Assembly (NCBI GenBank): GCA_964398185.1
Contig: CAYNML010000002.1
Coordinates: 88,016 to 152,015 of the forward strand
Length of the DNA: 64,000 nt
Source of the DNA: Fen-1058 sp964398185
GTDB lineage: Bacteria; Chloroflexota; Anaerolineae; Fen-1058
Reading direction: 5' to 3'
Program-made: the position numbers and the translations under genes
The notes under the pieces: model-generated
The model's database searches: none
What the model was told of the DNA's origin: nothing
What the model saw: only the letters and a program-made list of their open reading frames with translations
Shown: positions 16,001 through 22,908 of the stretch, piece after piece
Layout of the letters: each line of letters starts with the position of its first letter
How positions within the stretch are numbered: position 1 is the stretch's first letter

Positions 16001-17045
16001 CCGCCGCCACCAGCAGCGGGACGAGACCGCCCAGCACCGCGCCCATCACCAGCAGCGTGATCTTGAACTGCGGCGGCGGAAACAATACGTACGTCAAGCC
16101 TGCGCCGATGACGGCTCCGATGATGCTGACGATCGCCATCCCCAACGCTTTGAACACATCCAACGGCTTGATGGGATATTGTTCTTCGATCGGTTCGTCG
16201 GGACTCGCCTGATCCACCGCTGCTTTGGTGGCCGTGCTGTGCAGCGAGACGCGCAGCAACAGCAGGCCCACCAGGCCAAAGATGAACATGCCCGGCAGCC
16301 AGCCCAGCAGCGGGCCGCGGCTGTCGGCGAACCCAAAGGCAATCAACTGCAGCGCGGCGACGAATAGATACACGCTGGCGCGCAGAATATCGGAGAGGCG
16401 CGATTCCTTCTCGGTGAGGATGACGCGGAAACTTTCGATCAAGCGCCCCATCGTCAGGAAGAAGGCCATGATCAAGTACGCAGCCACGAAGATGGGATTG
16501 CCCATGTTGGCGGCCACGCGCTGGGTCACATCGCCGCCCCACGGCAGCGGGTCCTTGCTGGAGTGTTGAATCAAGCCGTAGAAGGCGATGGGCAGGCTGG
16601 TCATCACTACCACGGTCACAAAGCGATCCAGCTGCTCGCGCCGCCGGAGGTTCAGCACGATCATCCAGAAGATCACGATGTACGACAGCATCGAGTACAA
16701 GCCCTGCAAGCGTTGATACGATCCGAAGATGCTGACGCGCGGCACGATGGACAGCACGGAGGCGATGATGTAAATGATGACGAAGAGCAGCGTGGGCAGC
16801 ATCAGCGGCGTGCGCCACGTCACCCGATCGGGCCGATCGGGATTGCGGCCGCGCTCTTCCAGCCACTTGACGATCCACGCGCCGATCATGATCAGGGCCA
16901 GCGAGCGCACGATGGTGATCTTATCCGGCTCGAAGACGCGGCTGGAATAGACATTGAAGAACAACGGCGCCAGGATGAGGGCAGCCAGCCAGCTGGCTTC
17001 GATGACGCGATCGCAAAACGCACTGAGACGGCTTGAATGGTTCAT
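13095..17045 (-). CDS. Giant O-antigen ligase/polymerase-like membrane protein with TPR domain
   Basis: A 1316-residue integral membrane protein. The N-terminal two thirds have roughly 15-20 hydrophobic segments, with a long outside loop (about 395-495, containing PLIGYGPESMYVAYNRFYPP and SHNETWDAFVNTGAVGF), the hallmark of the Wzy/WaaL ligase family. A basic Arg-rich loop (about 690-730) precedes another set of membrane helices. The C-terminal 350 residues are TPR repeats (KRARELNPTEDFYHLWLGAA, EATALSPNNAQLWNEWGL, ALAMNSGSLDAWGGA). It probably joins glycans outside the membrane using substrates begun by the downstream WecA/TagO-type enzyme. Start ATG 17045. It is more than twice the usual ligase length because of the second membrane block and TPRs. 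Confidence 0.85.
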   Translation of the reverse strand: MNHSSRLSAFCDRVIEASWLAALILAPLFFNVYSSRVFEPDKITIVRSLALIMIGAWIVKWLEERGRNPDRPDRVTWRTPLMLPTLLFVIIYIIASVLSIVPRVSIFGSYQRLQGLYSMLSYIVIFWMIVLNLRRREQLDRFVTVVVMTSLPIAFYGLIQHSSKDPLPWGGDVTQRVAANMGNPIFVAAYLIMAFFLTMGRLIESFRVILTEKESRLSDILRASVYLFVAALQLIAFGFADSRGPLLGWLPGMFIFGLVGLLLLRVSLHSTATKAAVDQASPDEPIEEQYPIKPLDVFKALGMAIVSIIGAVIGAGLTYVLFPPPQFKITLLVMGAVLGGLVPLLVAAGIRRSAARWLWASWILFVAVGAAGLFLINFSDHPVMVEARNSGAFGRLSSLLESEGGTGKVRSLIWEGAVKLITPHEPLQFPDGAQDNLNILRPLIGYGPESMYVAYNRFYPPDLAHYEARNASPDRSHNETWDAFVNTGAVGFVIEQWLFLAVFFYALKFIGWIPNKRAALALIGAMIVLGLIGALGFGAAIDVNFMGAGWPAGVTAGLVLYVIAFALFHFKISRSVYILIAALLIGIIDLAIFGATFTSANRLLDLAAATLGGTLLFVLMYLIGRFVFNPTAGQPIEMSGHIFTIVALFGAILAHYLEISLAGIAIASTRTYFWAYAGLLVVLGLHWVPTEDTETRPVPAPAPAAPLESPAAYNKKKVRRAASAATARPQPRRETYSTRSLWLGPVLALALAGALILGTLGYEFINAAPGSAPQGVLDLIVKSLTVRPYNNNETSFGALLMFAVTWFFGGLLTLTELRRRNMISARDIWAATGVYYGVSIAVAGFYWLVQAGQILGFSSMVPQTQIRTIQELAARSGALVSFADAISNLLTTFYVFVAVIIFSMAAVMMLEVRGRLVRWVHEWSLAAVIPIGLVALIGVTITNLNPVRADIVYKQAEAIRASGQVDLAIAHFKRARELNPTEDFYHLWLGAAFLDKASTPLETPSLLTGNTTIDGLLGLSFENIYQLNQADTLSAAQIILTHARALNPLNTDHSANLARLHRRWADLKASDPAARQQELETAGTYYQEATALSPNNAQLWNEWGLIKLAMSDLARQTGDAAKADTYLAEAQAKLDHSLELDAKYDQTYLLQAQLKQAQGQVDQAQEYYTRALAMNSGSLDAWGGAVNQLLSTGNYTEAERLSLGFLEKNPNSLPVLRTIARNIYYPQNRLDEAISLMQQVLPLAENDANRWNDLYVTAVMMAQAGRLPEALPLAQQSLELAPQEQKDGVQQLITQMQQQLGISTPPTDTLPFQPPQ

Positions 17046-17238
17046 GACGGCTCTCTAAGCATGGTTTGTTGGCTCGGGGGACTTTGCCGCGTGCTGCCTG
17101 CAAATCGGGGGCAATCATACCATAGCCAGTACGGCAGTCAATCTGTCCCCCGAAAGGTGTGCACGCAAAAAATGATCCTGTTGGCGAATCTGGCTGACAC
17201 GCGCAGCAGTCAGCACTCATTTGCTTCACCTGCATCGG

Positions 17239-17263
17239 GTAAAGTGTGTTAAGAAAATTTAAC
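17239..17263 (+). promoter_or_regulatory. Weak Pho-box-like repeat upstream of a coiled-coil protein
   Basis: GTAA (17239), TTAAG (17249) and TTAAC (17259) are spaced by 10 bases, as in the arrays found further right, but no -10 hexamer stands in the right place. It is listed as a possible outlying member only. Confidence 0.3.
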
Positions 17264-17344
17264 CTCTCCTGCAATTGACTTTTCACGGCGACTGCTCAAG
17301 AATTAGGGGACTATGAATCCGCCCACCCTCCAAGGAGCATCTCT

Positions 17345-17683
17345 GTGGCAACCGACTCTCAGCTGTCCGCGATGATTGAGCAAACGATCAAGCGCCTCAC
17401 CGCCGAACGCAAAGCACTCGACAAGCAGATGCAGGAAACCGCCGATCAGGCCCTGATGGACTGGCTGCTGCTGACGGCCTGCGCCGACTACGACACGATC
17501 GAACTGGACGATTCCATCACCGGCAAGGCGCAGCGCAAACACTACAAAGCCCTGCGCGATCAGAAGCGCAATGTCGAGAAGATGCTGGCGGCGCTGCAGG
17601 ACTTGCAGCAGATCGCCGAATCACCGGAAGGCGAGAAGCTGCGCAAGAAGTTCGAAGCCGAAGTGGAGAAGTATCAGGCCTGA
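17345..17683 (+). CDS. Small coiled-coil protein of unknown function
   Basis: A 112-residue acidic/basic helical protein, all predicted coiled coil (IKRLTAERKALDKQMQE near the start, EGEKLRKKFEAEVEKYQA at the end). Nothing identifies a family. It starts with GTG 17345 preceded by CCAAGGAGC, a good ribosome site, and is closed by a strong terminator at 17715-17753, so it is transcribed alone. No membrane segment or signal peptide is present. The clean gene architecture makes it real even though its role is unknown. Confidence 0.75.
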   Translation: MATDSQLSAMIEQTIKRLTAERKALDKQMQETADQALMDWLLLTACADYDTIELDDSITGKAQRKHYKALRDQKRNVEKMLAALQDLQQIAESPEGEKLRKKFEAEVEKYQA

Positions 17684-17714
17684 TATGCCGGCACGATCAC
17701 CGCACACCGCCATT

Positions 17715-17753
17715 GACGACGAGGAAGCGCGCAGGCTTCCTCGTCGTCTTTTT
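17715..17753 (+). terminator. Rho-independent terminator
   Basis: GACGACGAGGAAGC and GCTTCCTCGTCGTC form a perfect 14-bp stem with a 6-base loop, directly followed by TTTTTG. It ends the coiled-coil protein gene. Confidence 0.92.
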
Positions 17754-17875
17754 GATTGTTAAGTTTTCTTCACAGGCTGACAGACGTTGCGGCGATTTGT
17801 CACTGAAACAGGGCGGCAATATCGCTTAAGCCGGCGCCACTCATGCTAGACTGCTGACAACTCGCACACCCTGAT

Positions 17876-19084
17876 ATGCCCATGTCCAGACTCAGACGCT
17901 TTCTTTTCATCGTCTTCTCCATCGTTGTCGTCGGCACGTTCCTCGGATCCATCGCTTCGCCCGCCTTTCGCGCGCGCACGAAAGCCACGGCTCCGCTGCG
18001 CGACGCCCTGCTCCCGCCGCCCGCGCCCGTCGAGATCGCGGTGTTGTATTCCACCGAAAAGGAAGAGTGGCTGAAAGATGTCGTCGCCGAATTTGAAAAC
18101 GACGTGCCGCTGATCAACGGCCATCCGATCAAGGTGAACTTGAAGAAAATGGGGTCGCGCGAGATATACCTGGCCGTGCTCGATGGGGCTGAGCGGCCCG
18201 ACGTGATCAGCCCGGCTAGCTCGCTGCAAGTGTCCATTTTGCAGGATCTGTCCAGCGCCAAATTCAGCCGTCCCCTGGTGCGGGCCGCCGATGCGACCGT
18301 GTGCCGATCGGCGCTGAACTCGCCGCTGGTGCTGGTGGCGTGGAAGGAGCGCGCCGCGGTGTTGTGGGGCAGTGATCCGGGCCGCGATCTCTGGCAGAAA
18401 CTGCACAACGCGGTGCTCGATCCGAAAGGCTGGGAAACCTACGGCCAGCCCGAGTGGGGCTACATCAAGTTCGGACACACCAGCCCGCTGTCGTCCAACA
18501 GCGGTTTCATGACCATCCTGCTGCTGACCTATGACTTCTTCGACAAGACGTCCGGCTTGACCGCCGCCGAGATGTTGGGCAGCGCCGAATTTCAGCAGTG
18601 GCTGACCGATCTGGAAACGACCATCGGCAAGTTTGGCGACAGCACCGGCAATTATATGAAGGAGATGGTGGCTTACGGGCCTAGCCTGTACGACCTGATC
18701 GCGGTGTATGAAGCCACGGCGATCGAGCAGGCGCAGAACGCGGTGGGCCGCTACGGTGAACTGCGCGTCTACTATCCCCCGGCCAACATCATGAGCGATC
18801 ATCCCTTCTGCGTGCTGCAAGCCGACTGGGTGACGGACGAGAAAGCAAAAGCCGCGCAGCAGTTCATCGACTTTCTGCTCAGCAAGCCGGCGCAGGAGAA
18901 GGCCCTGCTGCAATATGGCTTCCGGCCGGCCGATCAAACCATTCCGCTCGATCAGGCCGGCAGCCCGTTCCAGCGCTATGCCGCCAACGGCGTGCGCGTC
19001 GCTCCGGGCCAGTTGGTGGAGTTACCGAGCGGCAGCACGTTGCAGACCTTGCTCGATTTCTGGTCGCGCAATGTCCAACCGTAG
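17876..19084 (+). CDS. Membrane-anchored substrate-binding protein
   Basis: A 402-residue periplasmic-binding-protein fold with an uncleaved or cleaved N-terminal hydrophobic helix (about 7-29). The family pattern is VEIAVLYSTEKEEWLKDVV (first strand/helix), DVISPASSLQVSIL, GWETYGQPEWGYIKFGHTSP and SNSGFMTILLL. It is a paralogue of the first two thirds of the next gene, sharing SPASS, PEWG-x-KFGHT and the ending GFRPAD-x-x-IPL. No permease or ATPase genes are near, so transport is not implied; it may be a sensing or scaffold protein. ATG 17876 or 17882 are both possible starts. Confidence 0.8.
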   Translation: MPMSRLRRFLFIVFSIVVVGTFLGSIASPAFRARTKATAPLRDALLPPPAPVEIAVLYSTEKEEWLKDVVAEFENDVPLINGHPIKVNLKKMGSREIYLAVLDGAERPDVISPASSLQVSILQDLSSAKFSRPLVRAADATVCRSALNSPLVLVAWKERAAVLWGSDPGRDLWQKLHNAVLDPKGWETYGQPEWGYIKFGHTSPLSSNSGFMTILLLTYDFFDKTSGLTAAEMLGSAEFQQWLTDLETTIGKFGDSTGNYMKEMVAYGPSLYDLIAVYEATAIEQAQNAVGRYGELRVYYPPANIMSDHPFCVLQADWVTDEKAKAAQQFIDFLLSKPAQEKALLQYGFRPADQTIPLDQAGSPFQRYAANGVRVAPGQLVELPSGSTLQTLLDFWSRNVQP

Positions 19085-19109
19085 TTAATACAGCAAGCGA
19101 GGCAAAGCA

Positions 19110-20798
19110 ATGCGACAACGAAGTTACCTGTTCCTGATCGGGCTGCTGGTGGCGGCGCTCCTCGCCGGGTGCGGCGGCAGCGGCGGCGGATCGGGATCGA
19201 TCTTCGGCGGCAACACCGTGACGGTGAGCATCGTTTACGGCTCGGAAAAGCGCGACTGGCTGGAGCCGCTGATCAAGCAGTACAACGACGCGCAGCACAA
19301 GACCAAGAGCGGCGCGACGATCGTGATCGAAGCGACGCCCTTGGGATCGATCGAATCCGTGGAAGGCATCCTCGCCGGCACGCTGCAGCCGACGGTGTGG
19401 AGCCCGGCTTCATCGATCTACATTCCCGTGGCCAATGAGCAGTGGCGGCAAAAGAACGCGGCTGATCTGGTGGACGGCGCGCCCCAGGACCTGGTGCTTA
19501 GCCCGGTGGTCATCGCCATGTGGCGACCGATGGCCGAAGCGCTGGGGTGGCCGCAGCAACCGATCGGGTGGGCCGACATCGCGCAGCTGGCCGCCTCGGA
19601 CAAAGGCTGGGAGCAATTCAACTATCCTGAATGGGGCCGGTTCAAGTTCGGCCACACGCATCCCGATTTCAGCAATAGCGGCATCGTGTCCATCATCGCC
19701 GAAGCATATGCGGGCGCGGGCAAGACGCGCGGCCTGACGCCGGCTGATGTGCGCGATCCGAAAGTCAAAGATTTCATGCAAGCCGTGGAGCGCGGCGTCA
19801 TTCACTACGGCACCAGCACCGGCTTCTTTGGCGAGCGCATGTTCGAACGCGGCCCGTCGTACCTGAGCGCAGCCGTGTTGTATGAAAACTTGATCGTGGC
19901 GCAGGAAGCCAAACGGTTGAGCGGACAGAGTTCGCAGACGCCGGTCGTGGCGATCTATCCGCAGGAAGGCACGTTCTGGTCGAATCATCCCTATGCGATT
20001 TTGAACGCGCCGTGGGTCACAGCGGATCAAAAAGAAGCCGCCCTGGATTTTCAAACCTTCCTGCTGGACAAGCCGCAGCAGCAGCGCGCCATCGAGCTGG
20101 GCTTCCGGCCGGCCGATCCCTCGATTCCCTTGAGCGCCCCGCTCGATGCGCAGCACGGCGTCGATCCGGCGCAGCCCAAGACCGTGCTGCAAGTGCCCGA
20201 CGCCAAAGTCATCACGGCCATTCAGGAATTGTGGCGCGAAGCCAAGAAGCCGGTCGATCTGGTGGTGGTGATGGATGTGTCCGGCAGCATGGCGGCTGAC
20301 AACAAGATCGCCGCGGCGCGTGACAGCCTGGGGCAGTTCATCCGCCAGCTGGACGGGGCCGATCGCTTGCAGGTGCTGTCGTTCAGCAGCGACATCAACG
20401 AGTTGACGCCGCTGACGGAGCTCGGCCCCAAGCGCGACGATGTCTTACGCCGCGTGGCGGGCCTGATCGAAGGCGGCGAGACGCGCTTGTACGATACGAC
20501 CTGGCAGGCGTACACCGACTTGCAAAAGAATGGCGATCCTGATCACATCCGCGCAGTAGTGGTCCTGACGGATGGCAAGGACACCCAGTCCACCGCCACG
20601 CTCGATCAGGTGATGGCGGAGATTGCCAGGTCCGGCGGCGAAGGCGGCAATGCGATCAAGCTGTTCACGATCGCTTTTGGCGACGACGCCGACAAGGCTG
20701 TGCTGAAGCAGCTGGCCGAGCCGACCGGCGGCAAGCAGTACAACAGCGATCCGGCCAGCATCATGAAGGTCTACGGCGAGATCGCCACGTTCTTTTAG
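19110..20798 (+). CDS. Lipoprotein with substrate-binding domain and C-terminal VWA domain
   Basis: A 562-residue lipoprotein: lipobox LLAGCGG with Cys21, a Gly/Ser linker, a binding-protein domain (about 35-370) homologous to the preceding gene, then a von Willebrand A domain (about 380-562). The metal-ion-dependent adhesion site is complete: Asp389-Val-Ser391-Gly-Ser393 (MDVSGSM), a Thr in GGETRLYD and VVLTDGKDT. It begins 25 bases after the preceding stop with GAGG before ATG 19110, so the two are an operon. Joining a ligand-binding fold to an adhesion fold suggests ligand-dependent surface contact; that is inference. Confidence 0.85.
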   Translation: MRQRSYLFLIGLLVAALLAGCGGSGGGSGSIFGGNTVTVSIVYGSEKRDWLEPLIKQYNDAQHKTKSGATIVIEATPLGSIESVEGILAGTLQPTVWSPASSIYIPVANEQWRQKNAADLVDGAPQDLVLSPVVIAMWRPMAEALGWPQQPIGWADIAQLAASDKGWEQFNYPEWGRFKFGHTHPDFSNSGIVSIIAEAYAGAGKTRGLTPADVRDPKVKDFMQAVERGVIHYGTSTGFFGERMFERGPSYLSAAVLYENLIVAQEAKRLSGQSSQTPVVAIYPQEGTFWSNHPYAILNAPWVTADQKEAALDFQTFLLDKPQQQRAIELGFRPADPSIPLSAPLDAQHGVDPAQPKTVLQVPDAKVITAIQELWREAKKPVDLVVVMDVSGSMAADNKIAAARDSLGQFIRQLDGADRLQVLSFSSDINELTPLTELGPKRDDVLRRVAGLIEGGETRLYDTTWQAYTDLQKNGDPDHIRAVVVLTDGKDTQSTATLDQVMAEIARSGGEGGNAIKLFTIAFGDDADKAVLKQLAEPTGGKQYNSDPASIMKVYGEIATFF

Positions 20799-20847
20799 GA
20801 TTGATCTTTCACTCCCCCCTGCGGGAGTTTGGCAAGGAGCGTCACGT

Positions 20848-21513
20848 ATGGATGTCACGATCAAAGCCGGCCACGACCCGTTGGGCGACTGGGGCATGGT
20901 GAATGCCTATATGCGCTGGGCGCTGCTGGCCGCCGAGGAAGTCGCTGGCGAAAAAGGGCTGAATATTGTGCTGCGCAATGCCGGGCTGGAACGCTACATC
21001 GGCAACTATCCGCCAGAAAACTTCGAGGTGGGCGGCAAGATTGGCGATTACACCGCGCTGTGCAGCGAGTTGTTGACGTTCTTCGGGCGGGCGGGACGGG
21101 GCAGCCTGGTCCGCATCGGGCGCAAGTCTACGCAGTTGGGAATGAAGGTGCAAGCCGAGCAATTTGGTCTGAATAATCTGGCGGCGGCTTCCAAATTGTT
21201 GCCGGCGGGCTTGAAGTTGAAAGCCGGCATCGAGGCGCACATCGCCATCTGGAAAACGATTTACAAGCAGTGCGGCGGCGACTGGCAGGCGCGTTCCGAA
21301 GATCGCGGCGACACGTGGGCGTATATCGTCGAGTCATGCACCCACTGCGTCGATCGCGCCGCAGAGAAGCCCATGTGCTTTGTCTGGACCGGCGCGCTGA
21401 TCGAAGCGGTGGTGTGGCAGATGGGCAAGGAATACGACATCGTAGAGACTGAATGCCGCGCCGCAGGCGCGCCGGCCTGCGTGTGGGAGATCAACAAGCA
21501 GCCCAGAGAATGA
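20848..21513 (+). CDS. V4R (4-vinyl reductase) domain protein
   Basis: A 221-residue cytoplasmic protein whose C-terminal part (about 110-215) fits the V4R small-molecule-binding fold: VESCTHCVDRAAEKPMCFVW, then EYDIVETECRAAGAPACVWE, the conserved Cys-rich ending of the domain. V4R domains occur in regulators and in bacteriochlorophyll enzymes; here there is no output domain and no photosynthesis gene. A GGAG ribosome site precedes ATG 20848. It follows the VWA lipoprotein by 49 bases on the same strand and probably shares its transcript. The ligand is unknown; four Cys/His residues might bind metal. Confidence 0.75.
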   Translation: MDVTIKAGHDPLGDWGMVNAYMRWALLAAEEVAGEKGLNIVLRNAGLERYIGNYPPENFEVGGKIGDYTALCSELLTFFGRAGRGSLVRIGRKSTQLGMKVQAEQFGLNNLAAASKLLPAGLKLKAGIEAHIAIWKTIYKQCGGDWQARSEDRGDTWAYIVESCTHCVDRAAEKPMCFVWTGALIEAVVWQMGKEYDIVETECRAAGAPACVWEINKQPRE

Positions 21514-21526
21514 CGGGACGGTGATC

Positions 21527-21691
21527 ATGTCGGGAAATCTGAAAGCGGCGCTGCTTGACAAGTGGAATATCTTGACGCTGGTGCTGGCGATTGGCGGCGG
21601 CCTGCTGGCCGCGTGGTGGCTGTTTCCGGTGGGCCTCGTCGTGTGGATCATCATGCTCGCAGCGACGCTGAACGAGCCGCGTCACACTTGA
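21527..21691 (+). CDS. Small two-helix membrane protein, 54 aa
   Basis: ATG 21527 opens a 54-residue frame with a hydrophobic hairpin, ILTLVLAIGGGLLAAWWLFP then VGLVVWIIMLAATLN, flanked by charged ends. It starts 13 bases after the V4R stop on the same strand. The ribosome site is weak. No family is recognised. The two clean membrane segments and tight packing in the operon are the evidence. Confidence 0.5.
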   Translation: MSGNLKAALLDKWNILTLVLAIGGGLLAAWWLFPVGLVVWIIMLAATLNEPRHT

Positions 21692-21771
21692 GCCTGAGCC
21701 GGCCGATGAGGTGGGGCGTGCTGCTGTCTCGTTTCGATCTTTAGCCAGGGAGGAACGGAAAGCAGACCAAC

Positions 21772-22572
21772 ATGCACGTGAAAGAAAACGGTAATCAACT
21801 GATCATCCAGACGCGGCTGCGATCACTGATCGGTATGCTTATCTTCGGCCTGATTCTTGCGCTGGCAGGGCTGGCCACCTTCTGGCTTTTCGGACGCAGC
21901 GCCGAGGTGGCGTGTACGCGCCTGGAAGTGCGCGAGGTGCGCTGCGAGATCAAGGAAACCCTGCTAGGCCTGGCGCTGCGGCACACCACGGTCGTCAATC
22001 CGCACAAGGCCGTGATTGAAGTCAACGAAGACAGCGACGGCGACACCTACCGCGTATCACTGGTCACGGCGCAGGGCGTCGTGCCGTTGACCAGTCACTA
22101 TGCCAGCGACGGATCGTTTACGCGCACCGAAACTGAGCTCAACCAATTCCTGCAAAGCCCGACGGCCAGGACGGTGCAGGCCTCCCAGCCCGTCAGCGCA
22201 TGGATTTATCTATTCCCCTTCTGTTTCACCGGCTTCGGTCTGTTGATGATTCTGAACTTGAAATTCGAAACGTACATCTTCGACCGGGATCGTGACGCGC
22301 TGCTGATCAAGCGCGAGTCGCTGCTCGGAACGCGAGTGACCGAAGAACCGCTGTCCGGCCTGAAATTGAACGTGCGCGATCACTCGGACAGCGACACCTC
22401 GTCCTATCGGGTACATGCGTTGACCAGCACAGGACGCGATTGGACGGTGGGCGATTATAACACGCCGTCTGACGCGCAGCAGCTGATCCAGCGCATCGAG
22501 GACTTTCTCAAGCCCGGTGTCCGCATCCGGTACGTTGAAGTGGACGAGTGGAGCACTCCCTCAAAGCGTTAA
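21772..22572 (+). CDS. Two-helix membrane protein of unknown function
   Basis: A 266-residue protein with helices at about 19-41 (LIGMLIFGLILALAGLATFW) and 142-162 (AWIYLFPFCFTGFGLLMILN), and two soluble parts: an extracytoplasmic part between the helices and a cytoplasmic C-terminal part (about 165-266) with PH-like beta content (TYIFDRDRDALLIKRESLLG). No known family. ATG 21772 follows AGGGAGGAACGG. Its stop overlaps the beginning of the first Pho-box-like array, so the next transcript starts right after it. Confidence 0.7.
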   Translation: MHVKENGNQLIIQTRLRSLIGMLIFGLILALAGLATFWLFGRSAEVACTRLEVREVRCEIKETLLGLALRHTTVVNPHKAVIEVNEDSDGDTYRVSLVTAQGVVPLTSHYASDGSFTRTETELNQFLQSPTARTVQASQPVSAWIYLFPFCFTGFGLLMILNLKFETYIFDRDRDALLIKRESLLGTRVTEEPLSGLKLNVRDHSDSDTSSYRVHALTSTGRDWTVGDYNTPSDAQQLIQRIEDFLKPGVRIRYVEVDEWSTPSKR

Positions 22573-22621
22573 GAAAGTTTTACCCGGGCGGTCTTTCCGT
22601 TTAACAACGCTGCCCTATACT
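22569..22621 (+). promoter_or_regulatory. Pho-box-like array with -10 TATACT
   Basis: TTAAG (22569), TTTAC (TTAC at 22580), a degenerate unit (22591) and TTAAC (22601) are spaced 11, 11 and 10 bases. TATACT (22616-22621) begins exactly 15 bases after the start of the last unit. No coding region begins here; the nearest thing downstream is a strong hairpin at 22647-22688. Confidence 0.65.
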
Positions 22622-22627
22622 GAACTC

Positions 22628-22695
22628 AAGCAGCACCCTTCTCCCGAAGTGCCCCCGAGCTGAGACAGTTCCAGTTCGGGGGCGACTTTGTGTCG
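22628..22695 (+). ncRNA. Candidate short RNA ending in a strong hairpin
   Basis: The promoter above predicts a transcript starting at about 22628. Within 20 bases it meets AAGTGCCCCCGAGCTG (22647-22662) and its partner CAGTTCGGGGGCGACTT (22672-22688), a stem of about 16 pairs with one bulge and a 9-base loop, followed by TGTGT. There is no open frame, and the kinase gene 280 bases away has its own promoter. The U-tract is poor, so an attenuated leader is an alternative. Confidence 0.4.
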
Positions 22696-22720
22696 CTCAC
22701 CGGCGCGTCTCACTCCCTGA

Positions 22721-22790
22721 CTTAAAACTCGCTCCTCGACCGCGCCCTCGCGGGCGATTCAAACCGCGCGGACACGGTTTGAGAGCGTTT
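22721..22790 (-). repeat. Interspersed palindromic repeat, copy in minus orientation
   Basis: About 70 bases from CTTAAAACTCGCTC to GAGAGCGTTT that match, in reverse complement, the element at 33735-33810 nearly base for base, including the two inner hairpins built on ACCGCG-TCCTCGCGGT. It lies in the gap before the sensor kinase promoter. Confidence 0.75.
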
Positions 22791-22809
22791 GCCTGTTTTC
22801 CTCGCCGCG

Positions 22810-22862
22810 TTAAGCAGTCTTAACACAAATTAAACCTGCGGTTGATGGTTTCTTGCTACACT
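22810..22862 (+). promoter_or_regulatory. Pho-box-like array and -10 for the kinase-pstS operon
   Basis: TTAAG (22810), TTAAC (22820), TTAAA (22830) and TTGAT (22842) are in 10-12 base phase; TACACT (22857-22862), preceded by TGC, starts exactly 15 bases after the start of TTGAT. The spacing, and the absence of a -35 consensus, are what is known for PhoP/PhoB-activated promoters. The GTG of the kinase is 46 bases downstream. Confidence 0.75.
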
Positions 22863-22908
22863 GGCGCGGTACTGGTTAGAAAACTGCCACACGACGGACT
22901 GATGTGCT

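Noticed and set aside
13306..16878. Several long minus-strand frames inside the ligase/TPR gene (for example 15646-16878)
   Set aside because: They are in other frames of the same strand, are Arg-rich without domains, and conflict with the 1316-residue frame that has membrane and TPR features.
17759..17852. A Pho-box-like promoter for the first substrate-binding protein
   Set aside because: TTAAG (17759), TTCAC (17769) and TTAAG (17826), and a TAGACT at 17847, are present, but the distances do not fit the phase or the 15-base rule.
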